In this document: positions 47,336-59,459 of the stretch, piece after piece
Numbering within the stretch: position 1 is the stretch's first letter
Layout: every line of letters begins with the position of its first letter
DNA from: Patella vulgata
Lineage: Eukaryota; Mollusca; Gastropoda; Patellidae
Reading direction: 5' to 3'
DNA: 64,000 nucleotides
Assembly: GCF_932274485.2 (NCBI RefSeq)
Contig: NC_065884.2
Location: 34,119,540-34,183,539, forward strand
Made by a program: the position numbers and the translations under genes
Notes under the pieces: generated by a model
Seen by the model: the letters and a program-made list of their open reading frames with translations, nothing else
Databases searched by the model: none
Told to the model about the DNA's origin: nothing

Positions 47336-48092
47336 GAAGTCAAAAGAAATTATGGTCGATTTTGGGATTTTGGAGTGGTTTGGTAACTGACGGTGTATCT
47401 AAGATGGCGTTCATAACACAATATTATAATAACTTTAAAGAATGAACAAATTTCCGCGACCGGGTTGATTTGCTCTGGCCAGGCAACGTTCCTGTGATCC
47501 GATTGCCTTCAAATTTGCACAGAATGTACCTTGAGATTCTAGCTATCACATATTAAAAATAGAAGAGTGTGGGATTCCGAGAACGTTCAAAATAAATTCA
47601 AAACCCACCCCCAACCATAAAAGTTTTTTTGCTTAAAAATAATTGCGGTATTTTATCGAATTTTTATTGTTCTTGATATCTGAACATTTTCTCATTTTAA
47701 TATGTGATAAGTATCATCGAGGCGCAGCCAACCGCTATAAATTCCAGAGATTTGGACCACCGGAAGAATGCCCCAGCAGTCAAAAAATGTCAAAATAGGC
47801 GATTTCGGTTTCTAGTGTCGATACATAGTTACGTTCATTTTAAAAAATTGTCTTTTAAGGATAATGTGTATAGTACCAATACCTATCAAAATTAATTAAA
47901 ACCAATATTAAATTCCGAAAATCGTTTTTTTGCTAAATCTCTTTTTTTTTTAATCGGATCAAAATGGGAGTAAGGCACAGAGTCCGGGGTGGTAAGGGCG
48001 TATTTTGTCCAAATTTCATGGTTTTCGGACAATCGGTGCCGGTGTCACGGCGAAATTCCACTTTTTTTCCCCTCATAGAAGCCGTAAATTGA

Positions 48093-48254
48093 CTTGAGGC
48101 CAGGGTCCTTGAAGTTGTACAGCTGCACCCGGTGACCGATATTTATTTAACGGGGAATAAGTGATAATTCATATTATAGCAGTAAATAATTAAAATATTT
48201 CATAGGGATTATAATAATATGTAAGCTTATATCATGTCTGAGTATTACAGGGTT
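48093..48254 (+). repeat. Block D, copy 4 (short form)
   Basis: Short form, with AAGCTT inserted near 48220 (ATATGTAAGCTTATATC), a change shared with the copy at 52124. Confidence 0.78.
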
Positions 48255-48860
48255 AAAACCAATATTAAATTCCGAAAATTGTTTTTTTGCTAAAACTCTT
48301 TTTTTTTAATGGTATCAAAATGGGGGTAAAGCACAGAGTCCGGGGTGGTAATGGGCGTATTGTGTCCAAATTTCATGGTTTTCGGACAATCTTGATCCTT
48401 AATTTCATCAAGGGGAGATAATACAGAAAATTTATAATGACATTTTTCAAGTTGTATCGGTAAGATCTACTTATATACTGAATTTCATGAAAATCGTGCA
48501 ACTATTAAAGAAGTTGTCAAGTTGATTTTAACTTCCGGTTCGAAATCACAGCGACGAATTTTTGAAATTCGAAAATCCGAAATAGCAGATTTGAAGTAAA
48601 TGATTCAAGGTACTCAAAGAATTTTTTTTAGTAAAATAGGTCAAAAAGTCACAAAATTACAGCAATGTAGGTCAAATGCATTCGTTCGTAAAATTCGGTG
48701 ATTTCGGATGTCTAAAACGTTTTGAAAACATACCTATTCCAAAGCCACCACCCATTCTTAGGGGGGTAGGTGAAAGTTTCAGAAAGATCCCACGGTTAGA
48801 TTCTGAGATATAAGATTTGTAGGAAAAACACACATAAAAAAAAAATAATAATAATAATAA

Positions 48861-51800
48861 CTAGATCTGCATAGCAGATATGAAAGCTTTCATATTAACT
48901 GCAAAGGGGGTTATTAGAATCTATTGAAACAATAAGTATAAATGTCGACTTGTGGCTACCATCCAAGGCATATTTAGAAAACCGTATATTATATACAGTG
49001 TACGCAGGACAGGAATTAGTTGTGCTTCAATGTAAACCGGCCCGTTTCTTGCCTTTAGTTTTAGAGTTAGGTGTGATTTTCAAAGGATTCAATCGGAAAT
49101 CGCTGAAAATCAATTGGCTTCTTATCTTAAACACTGTATAAATTTAAAGTCAATCGGATATTGAATTTAGCCTCTAGAGCGTCCACAAGATTTTTTAAAG
49201 TGATCAAGGGCAATAACTCTGACAATAATTATCGGAAATGGTAGTAAATATCAGATATCGCTGAAAATCAATACTGTAGGCATCTTCGTGTCATGACCTT
49301 AAACACTGCGCATAAATTTAAAGTCAATCGGATTTTAACTTTGGCCTCTAGAGCGTCCACAAGATATTTTGAAGTGATCAGGGGCCACATCTCTGGCAGT
49401 AAATATCAGATATCGCTGAAAATCAATCGCCTACTTCGTCTCATGACCTTAACCACTGTGTATAGATTTAAAGTCAATCAGACATTAACTTTGGCCTCTA
49501 GAGCATCCACAAGATTTTTTTTAAGTGATGAAGGGCCATAACTCTGACAGTAATTATCGGAAATCGCTGAAAATCAATTGGCTTCTTCATCTCATGACCT
49601 TAAACACTGTGTATAAATTTAAAGTCAATCGGATATTGAATGTAACCTCTAGAGCGTGCACAAGATTTTTTGAAGTGGTCAAGGACCATAATTCTGACAG
49701 TAATTATCGGAAATCGCTGAATATCAATAGGCTTCTTCGTCTCATGACCTTAAACACTGTGTATAAATTTAAAGTAATCGGATATTAACTTTAGCCGTCC
49801 GGACGGCGGCGACGACAATATACGACCACATTTCAATGTGGGCGTATAAAAATTAACCGATGGCATATAATATTTAATGTATGATAAAGTCAAAATAGTC
49901 GATTTCGGTTTTTGGTGTTGCGCTCATTTTAAAAAAAATGTCTTTTAAGGATAATGTGTATAGTACTAATAGAAATCACATACGGAAGAGGCGATAAGAT
50001 CCCTTTGCATTTGGAATTTCAAAATTAATTAAAACCAAATTTAAATTCCGAAAATCGGTTGTTTATTTTTTGCTGAAACTCCTTTTTTTAATCTGATCAA
50101 AATGGGAGTAAGTCACAGAGTGGTAATGGGCGTATTGTGTCCAAATTTCATGGTTTTGGGACAATCGGTGCCGGTGTCGTGGCGAAATTCCACTTTTTTC
50201 GCCCTTACAGAAGCCGTAAATGGCGGAAAAAAACGAACAGCAGGAACCGTGTCAAGAACAAACGACCTGAACGAATGCAGGTATCGCCTTGAAGTTTTCA
50301 GTGCACCTAGGTACCAACGTGAAAAGTTCCTCGCCGGAATTTGGTAGTCAACGTACCTTTGGTTCCAGCGTGGCGCATGCGGGAAGTAAAAAGAAATTAC
50401 GGTCGATTTTGGGATTTTGGGTATATTTTGGAGTGGTTTGGTAGCTGACGGTGGATCAGGGACTCAGATTGATCTAACATGGCGATCATAACACAACATG
50501 ATAATCAATTTGAAGTATGAGTAAATTTTCGCGACCGGGTTGATTTGCTCTACCCAGGCAACGTTCCTGTACTCCGATTGCCTTCAAATTTGCACAGAAT
50601 GTACCTTTGGATTCTAGCTATCACATATTAAAAATAGAAGAGTGTTGGATCCCGAGAACGTTCAAAATAAATTCAAAACCCACCCGCAACAATCAAAGGT
50701 TTTTTGCTTAAAAAATTGCCGTATTTTATCGAATTTTTATTGTTCTTGATATCTGAGGATTTTCTCAATTTAATATGTGATAAATATCATCGCGGCGCAG
50801 CCAACCGCTAGAAATTCCAGAGATTTGGACCACCGGAAGGATGCCTCAGCAGTCAAAAAAGGTCAAAATAGGCGATTTCGGTTTCTAGTGTCGATACATC
50901 GTTACGGTCATTTTCAAAAATTGTCTTTTAAGGATAATGTGTATAGTACCAAAACCTTTCACATAAGGAAGAGGCGATAAAATCTCTTTGCATTTGCAAT
51001 TTCAAAATTAATTAAAACCAATATAAAATTCCGAAAATCGGTTTTTTGCTAAAACTCTTTTTTTTTAATCGGATCAAAATGGTTGTAAGGCACATAGTCC
51101 GGGGTGGTAATGGGCGTATTCTTTCCAAATTTCATGGTTTTCGGACAAACCGCGCCGGTGTCGTGGCGAAATTCCTCTTTTTTCGCCCTTACTGAAGCCG
51201 TAAATCGCGGAAAAAACCGAACGGCAGGAACCATGTGAAGAACAAACGACCTGAACGAATGCAGGTATCGCCTTGAATTTTTCAGGGCACCTAGGTACCA
51301 ACATGAAAAGTTCCTCGCCGGAATTTGGTAGTCATGGTACCTTTGGTTCCAGCGCGGCGCATGCGCGAAGTCAAAAGAAATTATGGTCGATTTTGGGATT
51401 TTGGGTATATTTCGAAGTGGTTTGGTAAGTGACGGTGTATCTAAGATGGCGGTCATAACACAATATTATAATAACTTTGAAGAATTAACAAATTTCCGCG
51501 ACCGGGTTGATTTGCTCTGCCCAGGCAACGTTCCTGTGATCCGATTGCCTTCAAATTTGCACAGAATGTACCTTGGGATTCTAGCTATCACATATTAAAA
51601 ACAGAAGAGTGTGGGGTTCGAGAATGTTCAAAATAAATTCAAAACCCACCCCCAACCATCAAAGTTTTTTTGCTTAAAAAATTGCCGTATTTTATCGAAT
51701 TTTTATTGTTCTTGATATCTGAACATTTTCTCATTTTAATATGTGATAAGTATCATAGAGGCGCAGCCAACCGCTATAAATTCCAGAGATTTGGACCACC

Positions 51801-53481
51801 GGAAGGATGCCTCAGCAGTCAAAAAAGGTCAAAATAGGCTATTTCGATTTCTAGTGTCGATACATAGTTACGGTCATTTTAAAAAATTGTCTTTTTAGGA
51901 TAATGTGTATAGTACCAATACCTATCACATACGGAAGAGGCGATAAAATCTCTTTGCATTTGCAATTTCAAAATTAATTAAAACCAATATTAAATTCCGA
52001 AAATTGTTTTTTTGCTAAAACTCTTTTTTTTTTAATCGGATCAAAATGGGAGTAAGGCACAGAGTCCGGAGTGGTAATGGGCGTACTGTGTCCAAATTTC
52101 ATTGTTTTCGGACAATCGGTGCCGCTGCACCCGGTGACCGTTATTTATTTAACGGGGAATAAGTGATAATTCATATATATTATAGCAGTAAATAATTAAA
52201 ATATTTCATAGGGATTATAATAATATGTAAGCTTATATCATGTCTGGGTATTACAGGGTTAAAACCAATATTAAATTCCGAAAATCGTTTTTTTGCTAAA
52301 ACTCTTTTTTTTTTTAATGGTATCAAAATGGGGGTAAAGCACAGAGTCCAGGGTGGTAATGGGCGTATTGTGTCCAAATTTCATGGTTTTCGGACAATCG
52401 GTGCTGGTGTCACGGTGAAATTCCACTTTTTTCTACTCATGGAAACCGTAAATTGACTTCGAAAAAACACGACGAAAGGCAGGTGACAAGAACAAACGAC
52501 TTGAACGAATGCAGGTATCAGCTAAACTCGAAAACAACCTTGTCGGCACGGGAAACATCAGAGAAATTCGAATTTTTGAAATATTCAAATACCAAACACT
52601 CACCCATGATCCAGGCTATCCTGAAATGTAATAATTTCGGTAATAGGAGACACATTCTTTAAGTCACGACCAATTGTGTATGTTTTCAAGCCCATTAATG
52701 TGGATTTTTCACTATTTTTCATTTTCAATTCAAAATGGCGTCCATCCGTTGACCTAAATCAAAATTCTACTGCCTACATTTTATGGGCTTTCCTTCAAGG
52801 ATTTGGAAAATATAATCCCCTTGTCTGTAAGTAAAATATCAAAAAAGCCTTAGCGATATTTCTCATTTCAAGATGTGGCACTTCCGGTTTGGGCTACAAA
52901 CTCCATTTTTTGTGTACGAATCAGTAGTGTCGTAACTAGTAAATTTCAAGGCAATCGGACCTATATTTCGTTGATTTTTTTTAAAACTTTGATCCTTAAT
53001 TTCATCAAGGGGAGATAATACAGAACATTTCTAATGACATTTTTCAAGTTGTATCGGTAAGATCTACTTATATACTGAATTTCATGAAAATCGTGCTACT
53101 ATTAAAGAAGTTGTCAAGTTGATTTTAACTTCCGGTTCGAAATCACAGCGACGAATTTTTGAAATTCGAAAATCCGAAATAGCAGATTTGAAGTAAATGA
53201 TTCAAGGTACTCAAAGAATTTTTTTTAGTAAAATAGGTCAAAAAGTCACAAAGTTACAGCAATGTAGGTCAAATGCATTCGTTCGTAAAATTCGGTGATT
53301 TCGGATGTGTAAAACGTTTTGAAAACATACCAATTCCAAAGCCACCACCCATTCTTGGGGGGTGGGGTAGGTCAATGTTTCACTTTCAGAAAGATCCCAC
53401 GGTTTTAGATTCTGAGATATAAGATTTGCAGGAAAAACACACAAAAAAAAAAAAAAAAAAAAATAATAATAATAATAATAA
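48861..53481 (+). repeat. Family B composite element 5 (full length)
   Basis: Left terminus CTAGATCTGCATAGCAGAT; core repeats about 49115-49790; linker near 49797; long units 49950-50932 and 50933-51898 plus part of a third; block D (52124-52260, 5' shortened); right flank with CACTTCCGG near 52880 and AAGGGGAGATAAT near 53008; long A-run and (AAT)n. About 4.62 kb. It lies directly head-to-tail after element 4. Confidence 0.83.
52124..52260 (+). repeat. Block D, copy 5 (5' shortened)
   Basis: Begins within the block at GCTGCACCCGGTGACCG, fused to CGGACAATCGGTGCC; the rest is normal short form. Confidence 0.75.
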
Positions 53482-53546
53482 CTAGATCTGCATAGCAGAT
53501 ATCAAAGCTTTCATATAAACTTCAAAAGGGGTTATTAGAATCTATG
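53482..53546 (+). repeat. Family B left-terminus stub
   Basis: CTAGATCTGCATAGCAGAT and a worn palindrome (GATATCAAAGCTTTCATAT) after (AAT)n, followed by only about 45 bp more of B before unrelated sequence begins near 53547. Confidence 0.8.
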
Positions 53547-54735
53547 AATCAACAACCACTCTGACGGAAGATATTCTCTCGGCTAAAAAATCTTTTTTTC
53601 TCTCAGCTACGAGAGATAGGTAGAATTAAACCGGGTCAGAGCCGACCGTGTTGATAAGAAGCCGCTTATTTGACATTGACACATAACTGGAGGTGAATAG
53701 GCCAACCCGTCCAGTTAATACAATGGGCAATCTCACATCGGTCCACTAAAGAGAGGCACATACTAGTCGCCTCCTACTTCCCCAAGACATTTAGTCCAAA
53801 CCTTGACTCTCATACATATAAACCATTTGGTACTACATGTACATGTATTTCGTACTTATATCATATTAAACCCCTCGGCCGCCATGTTGAATCACACAGT
53901 ATTTAACGTTCTATATCCTAACATCTTTATGAAATCAACGACAAATCTAAACTTGGGCACTCCAACCATTTTTATTTTTACATCATTCAGTTTTTTTTAA
54001 ATAAGTAATTCTATCACAAATTATAGTGAAGACTGGAGCACTAAACTAGTTACCGATCAGTTTTTCTTTGTGTTAATGCGTTCTACATTTTCAAAGCAAT
54101 GATGCTTATAATGTGCGAGCCGCCATGACACCGGCGGATATTATAACTTCGATAGGCGAGAAACTTCAGGTAGCAGTTGGGTTTCATCAAATCATATAAT
54201 TATGCGGTACGGCTTCACCTTTATTTCAATGGGAATTGGTTTATTATATGTGCAGTGCAGTTTTAGTTAGGTCAGTTTATGTGTAAATTAAGGGAGCTAT
54301 ACATAGGCCAGTAACCTTTTTGTAGTCATTTGACTGAAAAAAACTTGCGGAAAGGAACTCCGTAGGACAAGCCACTACTGTGGCAGGAGTAAGGCGGAAG
54401 ACATCAGTAGTGGAACCATTTCTAAGTTAATTCCGAAGTACGTTGCTATTGTAAGAATATATAAAATGGGGTTTACGGTCCCGCTTTTTTTGCTGTAGTT
54501 TGAGTAATGAGTTAGAGCGTATATTTTGTAGTCAAAAAATCATTGCAAATAGAAGACCTCATCCCCAACACCACCACCCTGTAATACACTAGGTAGCTTG
54601 TGTATTTCCATATTCCATTTCCGAGAGATAGATAGAGAACACGCGAAATATAAAGTGATTTTTCTTACAATCAGGGACCATAATTCATGAAGTTACGATT
54701 CGATATGCGCAAATATCGAAAGGAACCATATCTTT
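53547..54735. other. Non-A/B sequence, origin unknown
   Basis: About 1.2 kb of higher-complexity sequence. On the minus strand, GAAGTAGGAGGCGACTAG (rising to about 53780) resembles a piece I associate with tRNA-type SINEs of molluscs; this is weak. The rest has no long frame, tRNA or clear repeat that I can recognise. It is bounded by the B stub on the left and segment C copy 2 on the right. Confidence 0.4.
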
Positions 54736-56187
54736 GGGTTATAAACATGCATGTCAAGTTTCATCAAAATCTTTCACTGTGAAAAACCGGGGCTAAGTCA
54801 TCTGAAATCAAACAAATTTTACAATGTAGGTAGTGAAAACAAAATGTTATGTTAAGAGTTGTTCGAGGGTGGGGTGGGTGCATAAAATTCCAAATGCAAA
54901 GGGTTATTTTTCGTGCACGTCAATATGCACACAGGATTTCGATTTTTCGTCCTACCCAAAAAACTGCACGCAAAGTTAGTTGTCGGGCCTTCGGTCAAGA
55001 ACCACGCACAAAGGGAGAGAACGGGGACCTATGTTTTGCATACCATCCAAGCGACTAGGCACTAATCCTTGTACCATGAACGAGGGGACGGGCGTTTTTC
55101 GTCCCATCGAAACGACTAGACACAGATCCTTGCTAGGCCTTCCATACTTCACCACTGCCAACGGGGAACCACTTTGACCTCGGGTTTTCGAACCATCCGA
55201 ACGACTAGACACTAATCCTTGCAAGGCCTTCCGTTCTGCACAAATGAGCCACGCTGGCCTCGTTTTGTCGCAACATACAAACGACTAGACAATGTTTCAT
55301 AATTTAGTCATGTTCGCGTGGGTGGGTTGGCAGCAGAATTGATATGTACATGATAGTGACACGAGGAGGGGGGGGGGGGTGGGGGGTGTACACAAATCAC
55401 ACAAATCAGAGCTTTGTAATACACGCATATACTTGATATACTAAATACACAAATGGCTGAATTTTGAGACATTTCTGGCACTCTTTTAACACATAATGAG
55501 AACACTGCATTAATTTCTATATATCAATAAAATATGCCTCAGACCCATTGTATCATATATGATACACTAAATTTCGACATTGATTTTCAGAAAAAATATT
55601 GTTTATTTTTAAATTTGAATTAGACTAGTAACAAAATATATTTTCTGGCAACAAATAGCATATAAATAAAAATAGATTTACTTTCTGATTATTTTTTTTA
55701 AATGAAATCATTCCAGGGCTTTTATTGACATTTCAGAAAATGTAGAGTTGGTCCCATGCACTTGAGGCCAGGGTCCTTGAAGTTGTACAGCTGCACTTGG
55801 TGACCGATATTTATTTAACGGGGAATAAGTGATAATTCATATTATAACAGTAAATAATTAAAATGTCCCATAGGGATTATAATAATATGTATATCATGTA
55901 GGTGTGCATATCTGATATGCTGGGTATTACAGGGTTAAAATTGTGACCTCTGTAAATAGGCCCGTTCCTTGCATTTAGTTTTAGAGTTAGGAGTGCTAAA
56001 ATTGAGAGAGCGAAATGGGGTTGATCGACCACTCGACACAAACTAGGTCATTTCGGGACTAACGTATTGTTCAATTTTATTTCAATAATTCGCTTGCGCG
56101 TAGGGGTCTAGCGGTGGGAGGAAACCGGGTAATCCTGAAAAAACACACAGGTTGGACGGGCGACCTACTCCTTGTCACGTACGGAAA
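54736..56187 (+). repeat. Segment C, copy 2
   Basis: Parallel to 37841-39241, starting at GGGTTATAAACAT in both. It carries extra sequence near 54775 and 54977, a minisatellite about 55038-55290, G-runs at 55366-55386, the palindrome TGTATCATATATGATACA at 55549-55566 and long-form block D at 55761-55936. Agreement is high, and the following B right part and B element also pair with those after copy 1, so the duplicated segment is larger than C itself. Confidence 0.78.
55761..55936 (+). repeat. Block D, copy 6 (long form)
   Basis: Contains GCATATCTGATATGC; pairs with copy 2. Confidence 0.8.
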
Positions 56188-58110
56188 GATGCCCCAGCAG
56201 TCAAAATAGGTCAAAATAGGCGATTTCGGTTTCTAGTGTCGAAACATCGTTGCGGTCATTTTAAAAAATTGTCTTTTAAGGATAATGTGTATAGTACTAA
56301 TACCTATCACATACGGAAGAGGCGATAACATCTCTTTGCATTTGCAATTTCAAAATTAATTAAAACCAATATTAAATTCCGAAAATTGTTTTTTTGCTAA
56401 AACTTTTTTTTTTAATGTGATCAAAATGGGGGTAAAGCAAAGAGTCCGGGGTGGTAATGGGCGTATTGTGTCCAAATTTCATGGTTTTCGGACAATCGGT
56501 GCCGGTGTCACGGCGAATATTAAATTCCGAAAATTGTTTTTTTGCTAAAACTCATTTTTTTTAATGTGATCAAAATGGGGGTAAAACAAAGAGTCCGGGG
56601 TGGTAATGGGCGTATTGTGTCCAAATTTCATGGTTTTCGGACAATCGGTGCCGGTGTCACGGCGAAATTCCACTTTTTTCCCCTCATGGAAGCCGTAAAT
56701 TGACTTGAGGCCAGGGTCTTTGAAGTTGTACAGCTGCACCCGGTGACCGATATTTATTTAACGGGGAATAAGTGATAATTCATATTATAGCAGTAAATAA
56801 TTAAAATATTTCATAGGGATTATAATAATATGTATATCATGTCTGGGTATTACAGGGTTAAAACCAATATTAAATTCCGAAAATCGTTTTTTTGCTAAAA
56901 CTCTTTTTTTTTAATGGGATCAAAATGGGGGTAAAGCGCAGAGTCCGGGGTGGTAATGGGCGTATTGTGTCCAAATTTCATGGTTTTCGGACAATCGGTG
57001 CCGGTGTCACGGCGAAATCCCAGGTGACAAGAACAAACGACTTGAACGAATGCAGGTATCACCTTGAAATTTTCAGGGTACCTAGGTACCAACGTGAAAA
57101 GTTGCTCGCCGGAATTTAGTACTCATGGTACCGTTGGTTCCTATGTAGCGCATGCGCGAAATCAAAACCAGCTAAACTCGAAAACAACCTTGTCGGCACG
57201 GAAAACATCAAAGGAGAAATTCGAATTTTTGAAATATTCAAATACCAAACATTCGACCGTGATCCAGGCTATCCTGAAATGTAGTAATTTCGGTAATAGG
57301 AGACACATTCTCTAAGTCACGACCAATTGTGTATGTTTTCAAGCCCATTAATGTGGATTTTTCACTATTTTTCATTTTCAATTCAAAATGGCGTCCATCA
57401 GTTGACATAAATCAAAATTCTACTGCCTACATTTTATGGGGTTTCCTTCAAGGATTTGGAAAATATAATCCCCTTGTCTGTAAGTAAAATATCAAAAAAG
57501 CCTTAGCGATATTTCACATTTCAAGATGGTGGCACTTCCGGTTTGGGCTACAAACTCCATTTTTTGTGTACGAATCAGTAGTGTCGTAACTAGTAAGGAA
57601 ATACAATTTCAAGGCAATCGGACCTATATTTCGTCGATTTTTTTTAAAACTTTGATCCTTAATTTCATCAAGGGGAGATAATACAGACAATTTCTAATGA
57701 CATTTTTCAAGTTGTATCATTAAGATCTACTTACATACTGAATTTTATGTAAATCGTGCAACTATTAAAAAAGTTGTCAAGTTGATTTTGACTTCCGGTT
57801 CGAAATCACAGCGACGAATTTTTGAAATTCAAAAATCCGAAATTGCAGATTTGAAGTAAATGATTCAAGGTACTCAAAGAATTTTTTTTTAGTAAAATAG
57901 GTCAAAAAGTCACAAAGTTACAGCAATGTAGGTCAAATGCATTCGTTCGTAAAATTCGGTGATTTCGGATGTGTAAAACGTTTTGAAAACATACCTATTC
58001 CATTCTTGGGGGGGGGGGGGTAGGTCAAAGTTTCAGAAAGATCCCACGGTTAGATTCTGAGATATAAGATTTCCAGGAAAAACACACACAAAAAAAATAA
58101 TAATAATAAT
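56188..58110 (+). repeat. Family B right part
   Basis: Counterpart of 39242-41000. It has a local ~120-bp repeat of the B segment near 56365-56515 and 56516-56670, block D at 56704-56859, GCGCATGCGC at 57148, CACTTCCGG near 57533, AAGGGGAGATAAT near 57672 and a long G-run near 58007-58020, then A-rich sequence and (AAT)n up to 58110. Confidence 0.8.
56704..56859 (+). repeat. Block D, copy 7 (short form)
   Basis: CTTGAGGCCAGGGTC to TACAGGGTT; pairs with copy 3. Confidence 0.8.
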
Positions 58111-58324
58111 CTTAACAGAAACAATAAGCTTTCATATGTAATACATATGAAAGCTTAATAATAATAATCTTAACAGAAACAATAAGCTTTCATATGTAAT
58201 ACATATGAAAGCTTAATAATCTTAACAGAAACAATAAGCTTTCATATGTAATACATATGAAAGCTTAATAATAATCTTAACAGAAACAATAAGCTTTCAT
58301 ATGTAATACATATAATAATAATAA
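58111..58324 (+). repeat. Array of four B-type hairpin units
   Basis: Units start CTTAACAGAAACAATAAGC at 58111, 58169, 58221 and 58275 (spacing 58, 52, 54). Hairpins 58125-58157, 58183-58215 and 58235-58267 are perfect (arms AAGCTTTCATATGT/ACATATGAAAGCTT, loop AA); the fourth (from 58289) has lost the end of its right arm. Differences in spacing are whole or near-whole AAT steps. The array sits between a B right end and the B left terminus at 58325. Confidence 0.9.
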
Positions 58325-59459
58325 CTAGATCTGCATAGCAGATATGAAAGCTTTCATATTAACTGCAAAGGGGGTTATTAGAATCTATTGAAACAATAAG
58401 TATTAATGTCATCAGGTATCTGAAAAATTACATTTACCTTATGAACAAAATGGGAAAAATACAAAACAAAAATTGTCGACTTGTGGCTACCATCCAAGGT
58501 ATATTTAGAAAACTGTATATTACATACAGAGTACGCAGGACAGGAATTAGTTTTGCTTCAATGTAAACCGGCCCGTTTCTTCCCTTTAGTTTTAGAGTTA
58601 GGTGTGATTTTCAAAGGATTCAATCGGAAATCGCTGAAAATCAATTGGCTTCTTCATCTCATGACCTTAAACACTGTATAAATTTAAAGTCAATCGGATA
58701 TTGAATTTAGCCTGTAGAGCGTCCACAAGATTTTTTAAAGTGATCAAGGGCAATAACTCTGACGGTAATTATCGGAAATGACAGTAAATATCAGATATCG
58801 CTGAAAATCAATACTGTAGGCATCTTCGTGTCATGACCTTAAACACTGCGCATAAATTTAAAGTCAATCGGCCTCTAGAGCGTCCACAAGATATTTTGAA
58901 GTTATCAGGGGTCACAACTCTGGCAGTAAATATCAGATATCGCTGAAAATCAATCGCCTACTTCGTCTCATGACCTTAACCACTGTGTATAAATTTAAAG
59001 TCAATCGGACGTTAACTTTGGCCTCTAGAGCATCCACAAGAAGGGCCATAACTCTGACAGTAATTATCGGAAATCGACGAAAATCAATTGGCTTCTTCAT
59101 CTCATGACCTTAAACACTGTGTATAAATTTAAAGTCAATCGGATACTAAATATAGCCTGTAAAGCGTCCACAAGATTTTTTCAATTGATCAAGGGCCATA
59201 ACTCTGACAGTAATTATCGGAAATCGCTGAAAATCAGTAGGCTTCTTCGTCTCATGACCTTAAACACTGTGTATAAATTTAAAGTAATCGGATATTAACT
59301 TTAGCCGGCCGGACGTGGGCGATGACAATATACGACCACATTTCAATGTGGGCGTTTAAAATTAACCACATGCATATAATATTTAATATATCATAAAGTC
59401 AAAATAGTCGATTTCGGTTTTTAGTGTTGCGGTCATTTTAAAAAAATGTCTTTTAAGGA

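Larger units (their letters stand above)
44968..48860 (+). repeat. Family B composite element 4 (full length)
   Basis: Left terminus CTAGATCTCCATAGCAGAT (one change in the hairpin arm) after a long A/AAT tract; core repeats about 45290-45980; linker GTCCGGACGGCGGCGACG near 45988; long units from 46141 (first one internally shortened) and 46902; block D (48093-48254); right flank. About 3.89 kb. In the cores an 82-bp piece is duplicated (45489-45570 and 45571-45652). It shares variants with elements 1 and 5 (GTCAAGGACCATAATTCTG). Confidence 0.83.

Noticed and set aside
51049-51456. 135-codon minus-strand frame in the B long unit (also about 43151, 29760)
   Set aside because: It recurs in several units but with differing ends and frames, and substitutions do not favour third positions by eye; it looks like repeat sequence by-product.
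58111-58324. CRISPR-like array (palindromic repeats at regular spacing)
   Set aside because: There are no variable spacers: units join through AAT only. The context is eukaryotic transposon DNA and no cas gene is present.
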